The translations under genes and the position numbers were made by a program. The notes beneath the pieces are model-generated. The model was not told the DNA's origin. It was given only the letters and a program-made list of their open reading frames with translations, and searched no databases. DNA of 64,000 bases from Neoceratodus forsteri. Taxonomy: Eukaryota > Chordata > Ceratodontiformes > Ceratodontidae. Shown here piece after piece: positions 22,455 to 34,118 of the stretch. Position 1 is the first letter of the stretch. Every line of letters starts with the position of its first letter. The stretch is taken from the NCBI GenBank assembly GCA_016271365.2, contig CM057456.1, positions 888,766,001-888,830,000 on the forward strand, in the 5' to 3' direction.

Positions 22455-25400
22455 CACTCCTCATAGATGTGAGACAACCCATCCAAGTTCTGATTTTTCG
22501 CTCCAGCCCTATGTAGAATTGTCATGTCATACCCTTGAAAAGCAAGACTCCATCTTAGCAATCTACTATTGTTCTTTCCCATCTGCATCAGCCAAACCAG
22601 GGGGTTGTGGTCAGTCTATACCACAAAATGCTGCCCATAGAAGTATGGCTCCAACTTCTTCAGGGTCCACACTATGGCAAGACACTCCTTTTCCACAGTG
22701 GAGTATGTCTGCTCTCTGGGAAGTAACTTCTAACTCAGATACGCTACATGGTGATCTTTCCCTTGGCTGGATGTCTGACTCAGTACTGACCTAATACCCA
22801 CATCTAAGGTGTTAGTCTGAACTATAAAGGGTTTGCTATAGTCAGGGCTTGTCAAAACAGGAGCACTGCACAGTGCCTCATTCAATCTGGTAAAGGCTTC
22901 CTCACAGGCTGGGTCCCAGGTAATTTTCTTTAGCATTCTTTTCTTTACTAGGTCAGATAGGGGAGCAGCCAGGGCACTGTAATTGGGTAAAAATTTTCTA
23001 TAATACCCTGCTGTCCCAAGAAACTCCTGACCTGCTTCTGCATTTCTGGTCTGGGCCATGCCTGGATTACTTCTATTTGTATTTGGTTAGGACAGAGTTG
23101 TCCCTGGCCTACCACATGCCAAAAGTATGCCACTTTTCCCATGGCCACCTGACACTTCCCAGATTTGACAGTGAGCCTGGCCCTCTGTATCCTTCCCAGC
23201 ACTTCCCTAAGGTGGGACAGGTGTTCCTCCCAGCTGGCACTAATGGTGGCAATGTCATCCAGGTACGCCATGGCATACTCCTCAGCACCATTTAACACCT
23301 GGTTCGCCAACCTTTGGAAAGTGGCCGGGTATTTTTTCATTCCGAAAGGCATTACTCTGAATTCAAATAAGCCTATCAGAGTGATGAAGGCCAACCTCTC
23401 CTTAGCTCTGTCTATTAACTCTACCTGCCAATGCCCCTTGGTCAGGTCAATCATCATAAGGTAGGTCGCCCCTCCCATCTTGTCCAGGAGTTCGTCCAGG
23501 GCATTGGGTGGGCATCTGACTTCGTGACTGCATTCAGTCCATGATAGTCCACACAGAAAGGAGTAGAGCCATCTGGCTTGGGCACAAGGACTAAAGGTGA
23601 GACCCAGGGGCTGTGGGCTCTCTGGATTACCCCTTAATCCAGCATCTCCTCCACTTCCTTCCTAATGTCCTTTTGGACAGCCTCTAACACCCGATATACT
23701 GTCCACCATATGGGCGTCTGTGTCCCTGTCTCCACATGGTGAGTCACTAAGGGGGTTAGTCCAGGCTTGGCACTAAACAATGGGGCAAAGTCTGCTAAAA
23801 CCTCCCTTACTGCCTGGATCTTGTCCAGGGTCAACTGGGGAGACAATTTAACTGCCTCCACAGAGGACTCCTGCTTACTTTCTTCCAACAAGTCCAGAAG
23901 GGGGTCTCCTTCATCTGTCCCCTCCCCAGGACTACATACTACAAACACCATGTCAGCCCTATTGGCATATGGCTTCATCATGTTCACATGGTACATCCTT
24001 TCTGTCTGTCTTCTGTCAGGCAACTCTATAATATAGTTCATGTCATTTACCTTCCTAACCACTTTGTACGGTCCTGCCCACTCAGCCTGCAGCTTGTCTT
24101 TCCAGACCGGAATAAGGACCATGGCTTCCTGACCCACCATGTATGAGTAGGCTCTGGCTCTGCAGTCATACCACACTGTTTGTTTCTGTTGGGCAGCTGC
24201 CAAGTTGCTCTGGGCTGTCCCCATAAGCTCCTTCAGCCTATCCCTAAACTTAAGGACATAATCCACTATGGGAGTTCCCTTGGTGGCATGCTTGCCTTCC
24301 CAGTCCTCCCAGATCAAGTCTAGGGGCCCTCGTACCCGGCATCATTATAAGAGTTCAAAGGTGGAAAATCCTGTCGACTCTTGGGGTGCCTCCCTGTATG
24401 CAAACAACAGGTGGGGAAGGTATTTCTCCAACTCCCTCCCATGCTGTTCAGAAAATGCCTGGGGCTTTGACTTCAAGGTAACACTGAATCTTTCCACAAG
24501 CAGATTGGCTTGTGGGTGATATGTTGTCGTGCATCTCTGCACCATCCCACACTTCTTCCATAAACATTTCATCAGGTCTGACATGAAGGAACCCCCTCGA
24601 TTGGTGATAACCTCCTGCAGAAACCCAACACAGGAGAAAATCCCAAGTAAGGCATCTGCCACTTTGTCTGTCCTCAGTGAGGATAGGATGACTGCCTCCG
24701 GGTACTGGGTGGCATAATCCACCACAGTCAGGATGAATCTCTACCCTGAGGAGCTGGGAGTATTTAAAGGCCCCACAATATCAATTCCCACCCTCTGGAA
24801 TGTCTCCTCCACTATGGGCAATGGAATCAGGGCAGCTTGGGTTTTCTTGCCCACCTTCCCTATTTCTTGGCACCAGTGACAAGACCTGCAATACTCCTTC
24901 ACCTGCAGGGTGAAGTTAGGCTGATAGAAATTCTGGACCAACTGCTGCATAGGGAGCATGATTCCCATATGATCAGACAAGGGAATATCCTGTGCAATCT
25001 TGAGCAACTGCTCACGATACCCCTGGGAAACAACAAGCTGCCTGCCTAGCACCCCTCCCTATGTCTGCACAGCCTGAGTATACATCAGTCCATTTTCCCA
25101 ATAAACCTTATGTCTACTGTCACCTCCCTGTGCCCCATCAGAGTCTGCTCAAGCCTTCAGCTTCTCTAGACTAGGGTCACTTCTCTGAGCAGCTGCAAGC
25201 CCCTCACACATTCCCAAGGCATGGGACATGTCCCCTTCAGTCACTAAACTAGGGTCCCTAGCACTAGCATCAGGGCACTCAGGATCACTGTCAATCCCTA
25301 CCCTCTGACAGTGGGTAACTCCTCCCTCCTCAAAGCAACCCTCTGTAGCTGTGTGGTTACTTGCTACTGGGGAAAGTTCTACCCCCTTTTCATAAGTCCC

Positions 25401-25745
25401 CATATCAGGAGATGCAGTCTGGGGAACCAGCCTCCCAGTGGTTTCCACAATGGCTTCTGTGGGCTTCAGGGAACTACAATTTTCCCTTGCCACTTGGCTA
25501 TGGGTAACTGCACACACCATCCCTTGTTTGAGATTGTTGCCCCAGATCACATCCACTGCTAAGGTTTTGGCTACAGCCACCTGTTGCACAGTTACCCCTG
25601 ATTCACCCCAGTCTAGGAGAACACTAATGAGGGGCAATGTTTTCTCCCCAACAGTAAAGTCTTTTACAGTGACATATTTATTGGGTGTAAGCTAACCAGG
25701 CTGTACCAGATCCCCTTTATCCAATGTCAGGGATGCCCCTGTGTC
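22455..25745 (-). pseudogene. pol of gypsy element 1 (PR-INT-RT-RH)
   Basis: Pol processes the polyprotein, copies the RNA and integrates the DNA. Order on the minus strand: protease active site DTGAS (25731-25745); integrase HHCC zinc region with YCRSCHWCQEIG (about 24880); core with GIDIVGPL (about 24790), TNRGGSF (about 24590; the usual D is N) and ANLLVERF (about 24490); integrase C-terminus GPYKVVRKV..YHVNMMKPY (about 24080-23970). In the same open frame (23634-24317) comes the RT start FAPLFSAKPGLTPLV. Then RT with MIDLTKGHWQ (about 23450), MPFGMKKYPATFQRL (about 23340) and YLDD (about 23260), and RNase H with VEKECLAIVW (about 22690) and TDHNPLVWL (about 22610). Stops and shifts break it. 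Confidence 0.88.
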
Positions 25746-25748
25746 CCT

Positions 25749-27122
25749 TTACCCTTGTGTCTGTACACTATTCACCATGATCGGGTGCATGTGTTCCCTC
25801 ATGTTCACTGGCATGCTTCCAGGGACACACAAACAACCAACTTCCTTCCTACCCCCCTGCTGTGTATTGCTCACCTTTTTGGGACACTGTCTGGCCATAT
25901 GCCCAGTTTCTTTACACAACCAGCATTCATTTCTTTTCTCAGAGAAATCTTTTCTCTGAAACCAGGGGCTAACTGGTTTTGGTGGAGGCAGTGAGGGTTT
26001 TATTTGCCCTGAAGGTGCGCTTTTCCCTTTCTGCACTGCCGTGCCCACTCCATTCACTCTCAGAGCAGGTCTGCTCTTGGCATAGCTGTCCGAGAGTTCA
26101 GCAGCCTCTTGCACTGTTTTGGGATCTCTGTCCTCCAGCTAGGTTTTCAGCTCTGCTGGGCATGCCCAGAAAAACTGTTCTAACAGAATCACATTTTCAA
26201 TTTTATCAACAGAGTTTGCTTCAATTTCTTCCCACCAACGTTTTAAAAACTGACGTTGTTTCATGGCTAGCTCCTCATAGCTCATGTCAGGGCTTCTCCT
26301 GAGCTTATGGAATTTAGCTCTGTATGATTCAGCAGTTAATTCAAATTTCTTTAACAGTGCAGCTTTAAGTTTGCTGTAATCATCACTGTCCTCATTGTCC
26401 ATTTGACCCAAGGAATCTTGAACTTTCCCGGTAAGTACCGGGGATAGCTGGAAGCTCCCGGACTCCCTAGGAATTTTAGCCTGAATACAACCTTTTTCAA
26501 AAGAATTTAAAAAGGCATCCATACCTTCCCCTCTTTAAATTCTGCTATCAATTTGGAATTCAATTTGTAACCCAGTACTGTAGTCCCAGTTAAACCCAAG
26601 CCACTTACCTGCTCTGGTGCCACTGGTTGGAGTCGTAGCTTCTCCAGTTTGTGTTGCCTCTGGTGCTCATGCTCCTCGTGGTCAGCATCTCTCTGTTCTT
26701 GCTCTGCCTCTCGGCATTCTCGCTCTGCCTCTCAGTATTCTTACTCTGCCTCACAGTCCGCCTCCCACTGTTCATGGTCAACTCCTTCTGGAACTCCAGC
26801 TCCATTCTGTGCAACTCAAATTGCAGCCTGAGTACTTCTGGATCCAGGATATGGTGACCTTCCCCTGCTGCTGTGGCCCTTCACTGACAGTGGCCCTGTT
26901 ACCCTCCTCATCAGATCTGGACACTGCACTGGCTGCTAGCCCTGACACACTCAAGGTTTGGTCCTTTTAAGTCACTGTCTGTGACTCGATGCTCTGGGCA
27001 TCTGCTACCATCAGGGCATCCATGAGGTTCTGTCTGGTGGCTTTCACCTTGAATGGGACTCCACTGTCCCCACACAACTGCTTTAAGTAGTCTACAGTGT
27101 GCCTGCTGTAGTTGGAAGCCAT
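25749..27122 (-). pseudogene. gag of gypsy element 1, SCAN-like, with zinc knuckle
   Basis: The likely start ATG is at 27120-27122. An early stop follows after about 50 residues. Then comes a charged Arg/Glu/Ser-rich segment (26814-26605) with repeated RQSKN/RQSEN words. The capsid part (26522-26139) has SPVLTGKVQDSLGQM and ESYRAKFHKLRRSPDMSY, then VILLEQFFWACPAEL. That last pattern (LEQF, P.EL) is the SCAN-domain signature. The nucleocapsid knuckle CWLCKETGHMARQC (about 25930-25885) has the C-X2-C-X4-H-X4-C spacing. SCAN domains of vertebrate zinc-finger proteins are thought to derive from Gmr1-like gag, which fits the pol order of this element. Confidence 0.82.
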
Positions 27123-27320
27123 CTTCTTCCCTAACTACGGCTACTCTGACTTGCACTTTAGAAAAAAAATTAAAATGGGTAGGAACTTGACTGTACACCA
27201 AGTGATATAGTTCTGTCTCCTTTTTAAAAATTAATCACTGCCTTTTTCTTTCTTTGCAAGTGAGCTGACGGTCTCAAGCTGACACACTGAACAATACAAG
27301 CTTGTAATAACAAACTTTAT

Positions 27321-27340
27321 GCACACCGCTGCCAACCAAT
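27321..27340 (-). other. Primer-binding site of gypsy element 1 (tRNA-Leu-like, degraded)
   Basis: Next to the 5' LTR the minus strand reads TGGTTGGCAGCGGTGTGCAT. With one extra T and one change it matches the complement of the 3' end of a vertebrate tRNA-Leu (AAG-type; ..CCCACCGCTGCCACCA, from general knowledge). Confidence 0.6.
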
Positions 27341-27341
27341 C

Positions 27342-28473
27342 TGTCACAACCCCACTCAGCAGGTCAGGCCCTCTGCTCCCACAGTGCCAACCTCTGAGCA
27401 CAGTATTGTGAACAGTTAACAGAACAGGATAACCCTCCTGTCTGTTTTGTAGGTTTGAATCAAACTTTGGTCTCAAGTTCTGGAGGGATTCAAACTGTGA
27501 ACTTCTTGCTAGTGTACCCAATGTACAGGCTCAGATAATTCTGCTCTTCAGTGAGGCCAGATATCTTTTGCCTACGGGCACCTAACCAGGTGTAGAAAAT
27601 GAACCCTTCAAAACTCTGTGAAAGACCTCAGAATAAACTCTTACCTTTTCCCAGTTTGATAAAACCAGTAAGCTTTGTACAGTGTCAGCTTTAACCATAT
27701 ATGCTTCCCTTGTCAAAGAAAGAATTTTAAAGGCACACCAGGTAGTCTCTAAAAATAGAGGTTTACCTAAAATAGATAAAAATGTAAAACGTAAAACACA
27801 GAACCATATATCACAAAACATACAATCTTTTAAAACAATAAGGTTTTAAAAAATGCAAATTCCTACCAATAATACACTTAGATTTGCCTAGCTAATGTAT
27901 TTGTACCTTCTTATACTGCTGTAGATGTTTCTTTTTTCAGAGTCCAAACATGTGTGTCTCTAAAAGTCTGTTACAGCATAATTAAAAAACTGTCTTGACC
28001 CTACCTTCTCCATGATGTCACCCAGCTCCTCCTGTGTTTATTAAAAATTATACAATCATGATGTCTTGTGTCAGGAGGTAAATTAATACTGTAGGTGACA
28101 TCAGCAGAAAAAACTTGTTTCCCCATATGACTTCCCAATTAAGTCTGTAATTTTCCAAGTCCTTTCTTTCATCCATTAGCAGCATCCATTCTCAAGAACA
28201 TCAAAGGTCTTTTATGACATAGCACCTAAGTGCCATAGCCTGTATTCTTCCTCTAAACATCATAAACGTTTATGATTTTCTAGCCTAGCAGCTGGCAGCT
28301 GCAATTTAGCTAGATAAACAGGAGATCCTTGATTTAGGTCTCTTCTAGCCTGTAATTATCTCCTGGTTTTTATCTTTTAGCTGAAACAACATGTCTCATA
28401 AGAGACACTCAATAACACATTTTTATATTACAAAAAGCATAGATTAATCAGAATCAGCTGTACAAGCATCACA
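27342..28473 (-). repeat. LTR of gypsy element 1 (5' LTR)
   Basis: Same termini as 21267-22387. It should hold the promoter on the minus strand; I could not place a convincing TATA box or polyadenylation signal. Confidence 0.95.
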
Positions 28474-28478
28474 GTGCC
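28474..28478. repeat. Target-site duplication GTGCC, right copy
   Basis: Matches 21262-21266 exactly. Confidence 0.9.
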
Positions 28479-28992
28479 CTTCATTTCATGACAAGTCTTC
28501 CAGCCAGAACACGTCATTGCATTTTGCTAAAAGCATCAAATTGCCCTTCCTTGGAAAAAAAAAATCAGCATAAGAATGGGTACCTTATTATTCAAGGGAA
28601 TATAAGACCTATTACCTCAAACAGTTCAGTCAATATTTCCCAGACTCATAAACTCACAAGGGACTAGGTCCCAAAATAAATATACCTTCAGAATATGACT
28701 ATTTAAAAAGGCAATTGGCCAAAAATCTGTATTATATAGGGCACCATTATTTTATAATAGGATCCCAGATGAAATCTCCAATTGCACAACTGTTAGATCA
28801 TTTAAAAATAGATTGAAACAGTGGTTGGAAACATTGAATGAATGCATTTGTTCTTAATGCAATATTTGTGAGTTATTAAATGTTGCTAGTTGTTATATTG
28901 TACATTAACCTTGTTATACATACTGTTTTTTAATCAGTTTTTATCAGTGTAAGTGTGCATTACTGAAATTCATTTTCAGTGATGTACACTCA
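28474..28992 (+). pseudogene. L2-like reverse transcriptase, C-terminal part and 3' end (continues 19927-21266)
   Basis: After the GTGCC duplication the plus strand resumes the L2-like frame. At about 28690-28855 it reads KKAIGQKSVLYRAPLFYNRI and then PDEISNCTTVRSFKNRL, the end pattern of these reverse transcriptases, followed by a stop. The 3' non-coding part ends in a hairpin at 28950-28992 (GTGTGCATTACTGAAA with TTTCAGTGATGTACAC). Confidence 0.75.
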
Positions 28993-29492
28993 CCCTAACA
29001 GCGATTGCTATTCCACAATCACCATTATGACATAGAACTGTGACTGTAGCAACAAATTGGGATCAACTAAGTTGAACATTCAATCCATGTTTTCCCGCTG
29101 TGGGGAACCAGCTGTGGATTACATTGATTTATTCCTCTGGACATCAATCTTTTAAAAATGATTGTTATTTTAAAAACTGCCATGCAGCTTAACAACTTTT
29201 TATACAGCTGCATGGCAATTGTGCTAGCAACCCCATCTCTGAGAATTTACCAAAATGTTGTGCAACAAGAATAGGCTGCTATGTTCAGAAACCACCTCTG
29301 CACCTCTGCTGCAAGGTGCTATATGTGGAAGAGCAATCAGGAATTATACAATGGGTACACAGAAAGCCACTTCCTGATTGGTCGGTTGGCACTTTAAGCC
29401 CATTGTAAATCCTCAACAGTACCAACAGGAAGAAGTGCCAACTGACCGCACCACCTGCCAAGCTGTCATGTATCCATGCGATCTGCTCCCTC
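28993..29492. other. No gene seen
   Basis: A short palindromic stretch GCCATGCAGCTTAAC..GTATACAGCTGCATGGC-like lies at about 29180-29217. Otherwise unrecognised; it may be 5' sequence of the Crypton that follows. Confidence 0.4.
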
Positions 29493-31294
29493 TTGCTACA
29501 CTTCCAAGTGCCACGCTACATTGCCTGTTTCATCTTGCCAACAAGCGCTTCAGATGAACTGTGGAAATCAAAAATGGAGCCCTCCTTTATCTTAATAGAC
29601 ATGGAGGCAGTAGAAAGACTGTTCAGAGTTCTGTCCAACCAGTTTGACACTGAAGCTGCCCAAATTAATGAAATACCTCAAATAATTAACATACCTCACA
29701 TTCCTGAAAATGAAAGCACCTCAGGCCACATGTCCATCCCGGACCATCCCATTGGAAGTGACCCTCAACCTCCACAGCCATCTCAACCACCAGTTCAGGA
29801 ACCAGTCACTCCACAGCCAAACCAACATATGAAGCAGCCCTGTAAAAAAACAAAACAGAAAGGCACAATACCACCACTGAACAAGACCTAGAACAACTAC
29901 AGCTTTACAGAAATGAGCAAATCACTATGAAACAAACCAGGTGGGCTATGAATGTCTCTTTTGACTGGTTAAAAGAGAAAAACATTACCCTAGACTTTAA
30001 AACAGTTTCATCTGAATGCCTAATCACCATATTAAGACAGTTGTACAGTTCAGTGAGAACCAGCCAAGGAAACAATATGTTCTCACAAGTTTTGTAGGCT
30101 TACACTCAGGAATCAATAGGTAACCTAATGACCCCCCCCCAACCTTAGCAGAGTCATAAACATTATGACTGACTCTGCCTATGATGTTTTCAAGGGGGTG
30201 GTCAAAACCTATAGAAAGTCAGGAAAGGACCATTCCACCCACCCACCATGCACCTCTAAACAAAGAGGAATTGCACATCCTGCAGCATTATCTCCAGACA
30301 CAGAAAAAGGTTTAGTTAACAAAGTCTACTTAGACTTGCAGCTCCACCTCACCAGGCAAGGAAATAAAGGAGTCCAAACCTTCAAAGTAGGCTCATTCTC
30401 CATCAGTATTGCACCAATGGGCTAAGATACCTAACTAAAACATATAATGAGGACACCAAGAACTATAAAAAGATACACAACCAAACACAGCACCTGGCCA
30501 GAGGATTTATGTTCAAGAGGCCCTACGATCCACTATGCCCCATAGCAAGCCATCTAAAATACCTAGAAAAATTACCACCAAATCCACCTGCCCTGTTTCT
30601 ACATCCCTGAAAACTGCCAGACATAGAGTTACAAAAGCAAAAAATCTGGTTCATCCGAGAACCAATGGACATTAACTATCTAGGAAAAATGATGCCCAAA
30701 CTCTGCAAAGAACCTGGCTTACAAACTATGTACATCAACCACTGTCTATGGGCTACTGCTGTCACAGGTCTAACTGAAGCAGGGTTCAAATCCTGCCATA
30801 TCATGAATATAACTGATCACAGGAATGAAACTTCTTTGAAAAGCCACTGGAAGCCAAACTTCCAGCATCATCAAGCATGGGGCTCAATAATCACAGAAAC
30901 CACCACTCACCCTCTAGCATCACAACCTGCTACCCCTGAAAAGAAATATTTCCTACCCCAATGCCATAGCCAGCTTTCAACAAGCAATGAATACTATACC
31001 ATACCTGAACAAACAACCAGAAGACAACTACAGATTTCCCAGCCAGTTCACCAAACTAAAACAGTCAAAAAAACCACACTAATATGCAGTCAGACAAGTG
31101 AATCCAACACATTTCAAAAAACTATATCCCAGAGCCAGATTCAGAACACCCAAATAACAGCACAAAGTGGAGACCTGCTAGACAAAGACTACCTCTTCCA
31201 AGCTCAACAAACTATGCAGCTGCAAGATGAAAACAGCACCACTGTCAGCAGCAACCATCCAGCATTAGATTGCAGACACCCACAGCCCCCATGA
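29493..31294 (+). pseudogene. Crypton-type tyrosine recombinase (DUF3504-like), decayed
   Basis: Cryptons are DNA transposons that move by a tyrosine recombinase; several vertebrate genes (the KIAA1958/QRICH1/ZMYM group) descend from them. A Pro/Gln-rich N-terminus (29493-29891) is followed by an SAM-like DNA-binding segment (about 29915-30150: RWAMNVSFDWLKEKNITLDF, then NIMTDSAYDVFKGVVKTYRK at 30163). The catalytic region has PDTEKGLVNKVYLDLQLHL (about 30296), CPIASHLKYLEKLPPNPPAL (about 30538) and MDINYLGKMMPKLCKEPGL (30665). The C-terminal block reads NHCLWATAVTGL..ITDHRNETSLKSHW. The expected H-x-x-R has Trp in place of Arg (CLW), and the final Tyr is His, so both key residues are lost. 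Stops separate the blocks. Confidence 0.8.
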
Positions 31295-31900
31295 GCCACT
31301 TTGTCAACTATGGCAATATTAACTTTTATCTGGGTCACAGCTAAGACAGATAGAGGAATCAGAGCATCTCTTAACCTCAGCAAGAAAATTCATCACCACT
31401 ACAAAATTCATCCAACAACCACAAAATAACTAATCAAATGTTTTCTCTCCCCAACAGGTCACAAGCCAAAGAAAATAACTTCTCCAAAGAAAACCATCCC
31501 CCCCAAAAAAGTACTAACCTGAAAAAAAAAGAAAACAGTATAGCACAAAGAAGAAAAAAACTCCAGCCCCAACACAACCTCTCGCACAGGCAACAGAGCT
31601 CCATTGCAAAGAACAGGAAACTACATCACACACCACCTGACCCACAAGCCTCAACTGCAAAAAAAACAAAAAAACTTAAAGGCACAGCAACAAGAAGACG
31701 ACCGCACAGCAGAGATGGCTCCCCTAAAAACAAGAAAACAGCACTTAGTTTATAAAATGTTGTTTATAAAAACTTAATAAAAGTTGAAAAAAGTTAATAA
31801 AATCTTCAAAATAAGTTAATAAAAGTTAAAACAAGTTAAAAAATGTTCAAAATTACTTGTTACTCATTAAATAAAACAAAAACAGCAACACTACATTACT
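31295..31900 (+). other. Possible Crypton C-terminal basic exon and A-rich tail
   Basis: An open frame at 31438-31755 encodes a Lys/Arg/Ser/Gln-rich 105-residue stretch with no known domain. A pyrimidine tract ending in CAG precedes it (TTTTCTCTCCCCAACAG, about 31441-31457), so it could be spliced to the recombinase. From 31756 the sequence turns very A-rich, with GTTAATAAAA words repeated about every 25-50 bases. The composition is like its upstream neighbour, which supports one unit, but this is inference. Confidence 0.35.
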
Positions 31901-34016
31901 AATATAACAATATAACCACATTATGTCCCACTACAATAAAAACCAGCAAGGGGCTACTTTTCCCAGTGCAGCAACACAACCACAAAAAAATCCTGTTCTG
32001 CCACATTAATACAAATGAATGGCACCCCCAAAATATACAAACAACAAAAAACATTGTATAATCACAATCTACCACTCCAGGACGTGGTTTACAGTAGAAT
32101 TTACAACGCATGGCGTGTTCTGGCCTATTGGCCTCATGACCAAACAAACCCTTTAGTGTTTTGTTGGCTGAAAATAGAAAGCAATTATTTTAAAAAGATT
32201 AAGATGACATTTCATTGCAATATGCCTCCATCTTGAACTGGGAGAAAACAACATAATTTTAAGGCTGGTAACTAGGGGTAGAAAAAAATTAATAGAAGAA
32301 AATGAAAGCCTTCTGTGGCACATCATATTTATTAAAAACAAACCCATTGGTTGTCTAATTTGTATTTCAGATCAAGCCAGGATTGCAGAGTCACAACTGT
32401 ACAAGTCAACATTCAATACATGTTTGAAAGAGAAAAATGCAGAGAAGATGGGGAGAAATCCCTGCTGCTTACCCCTCCACAAATTAAATCAAGACCCTGG
32501 TTCTATGAGGCCTTCTGTTGTCTATGTGTATGGGAGGATGTTTTACTGACAAAATTGTTAAAAAATGCTTAAAGTGTTTTAACTCCGTGATGACTGATGA
32601 ACAATTCATCTACTAAATGTGGGGAAAGAAAGAGAAGCAGAAACAGGGTGGGACTTTGTTTCAACTCAGTAGAAGGATTTACTGAACTGTTTCAGGATGG
32701 CTACCTGAGGTTGGTGACTGGTATTACCTCCTGCAGAGAACAGAAATGAGGACAGGTTCTTCACAACCTCAGTGGAAACCTAAGCATGTAATGAATGTTG
32801 AGAAACAGTCTGAAAAAAAAAAGAGCTTACCTCTTCCCCAGATAAGCACATTTTGATGCCCAGACCATTCAAGCATGTTTTGTTTTGAGGAAGCCCTGGT
32901 CCACAACCAGGAGAAGGAGAGGGAGAGGGCACTGACTGTATAGACCTCCCTTTTACTGACTCAATGGCTGTTGTATGACCCCTCCTCCCCAAGACACCAA
33001 CTCCATTAGCCCTGAAGCTAGAAGTTGCAGTGGTGCTCAAATTGGTGGGGACGTTGAAGTCCTCCTGAGAGCTTTGTACAGGTTTTGATGAGAAACCTGA
33101 CCTCTGAACAACTGGAGCTATCGCGGTGGTGCAACGTCACTATGTAACAGACACAGCAGGATGCCATGCACTCAGAAATGATAGTCTCCTACTTACACAA
33201 CTTGTTGACCCAAATAACTGAATGTTTAGAAAATTAATTTCAGGCATCTAGAGAAGGCAAAGAAATTAAAGATACAGTACCAGGAACTAGAAGATTTAAA
33301 CCATGGAGGTGATGGGAATTAATTGACAAACAACAAATCATGTAGCAACAGCTGTCGGAAGAAAAATCAAAGCAGTGGTAAACTCCCTCAGATACAGAAG
33401 CATTTATCTGTGGGTGTTCCAAACTAATTGGATTCACAATTTGAGTTGACCCATGACCTTATAAAAGATATTTTTGTTAATGCCCTGAATCAGTCAGAAT
33501 ATAATTTATCCATCATTTTAAAGGCTTATCAGACCAACTTCAAAAAGCCACAGATACAGGCAAATCAGAATTCCTCTCAAGATGAATCCCTTGAAGTGTT
33601 TTGCAGAAAACTGATTAAAAAATTATGTCTTTGAAAATGACAATAATGTGCTCATTAGCATTCAACACCATTGAGAAATATTCATTTGAATAGCCAGAAT
33701 GTGAGGAGCAGTGCTATAACCATATTGCAAACTAGCCAGATGTCTGCTGCTTTACACTACTGAGAAAGACTGGTCTTTTTTCTTTCAGGCCCGAAGTTTG
33801 CAAACTTGGAGCTAGAGTTTCTGTTTTAGAGACTGCAAAATGCAGAATGGTATTGCAAGGAAGGACTTGTTTTCTTCAAACTGGATAACTTAGCTTCATT
33901 CATGAAAGATACCAAAAAGCATAAGATTTAAATGATTCTGCCTCTACATATCAACTCACAGTGTTTTCTTAAGGTTATGGAAACACAAATGGATGTGCAG
34001 TAAATTACTATAAATG
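31901..34016. other. No gene seen
   Basis: Unrecognised sequence with scattered short open frames (for example 33428-33634 on the plus strand, mostly polar residues). No repeats or RNA signals that I can name. Confidence 0.45.
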
Positions 34017-34118
34017 TTAATATGTCCCTTGGCGCCACTCATTACTGTATAAGAGTGGTTTCATGCACAAGGGAACCCGCTCTTATACAGCAATGAGTGC
34101 CGACGGTGGACATATTAA
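34017..34118. mobile_element. Short hairpin MITE flanked by TTAA
   Basis: TTAATATGTCC at the left and GGACATATTAA at the right are inverted. Inside, CACTCATTACTGTATAAGAG pairs with CTCTTATACAGCAATGAGTG, leaving a short loop around TTTCATGCACAAGGGAA. TTAA lies at both edges, as for piggyBac-type insertions. About 100 bases, non-coding. Confidence 0.75.

Larger units (their letters stand above)
21267..28473 (-). mobile_element. Gmr1-like Ty3/gypsy retrotransposon 1, complete structure
   Basis: A 7207-bp provirus with two LTRs (21267-22387 and 27342-28473), TG..CA termini and a perfect GTGCC duplication. Coding runs on the minus strand in the order gag (SCAN-like, zinc knuckle), protease, integrase, reverse transcriptase, RNase H. 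Integrase upstream of RT is the Ty1/copia-like order, known within Ty3/gypsy for the Gmr1-like group of deuterostomes. No envelope gene is seen. Stops and frameshifts in gag and pol make it inactive. Confidence 0.92.

Noticed and set aside
33428..33634. Small 68-codon gene
   Set aside because: No homology that I recognise, and nothing in the context supports it.
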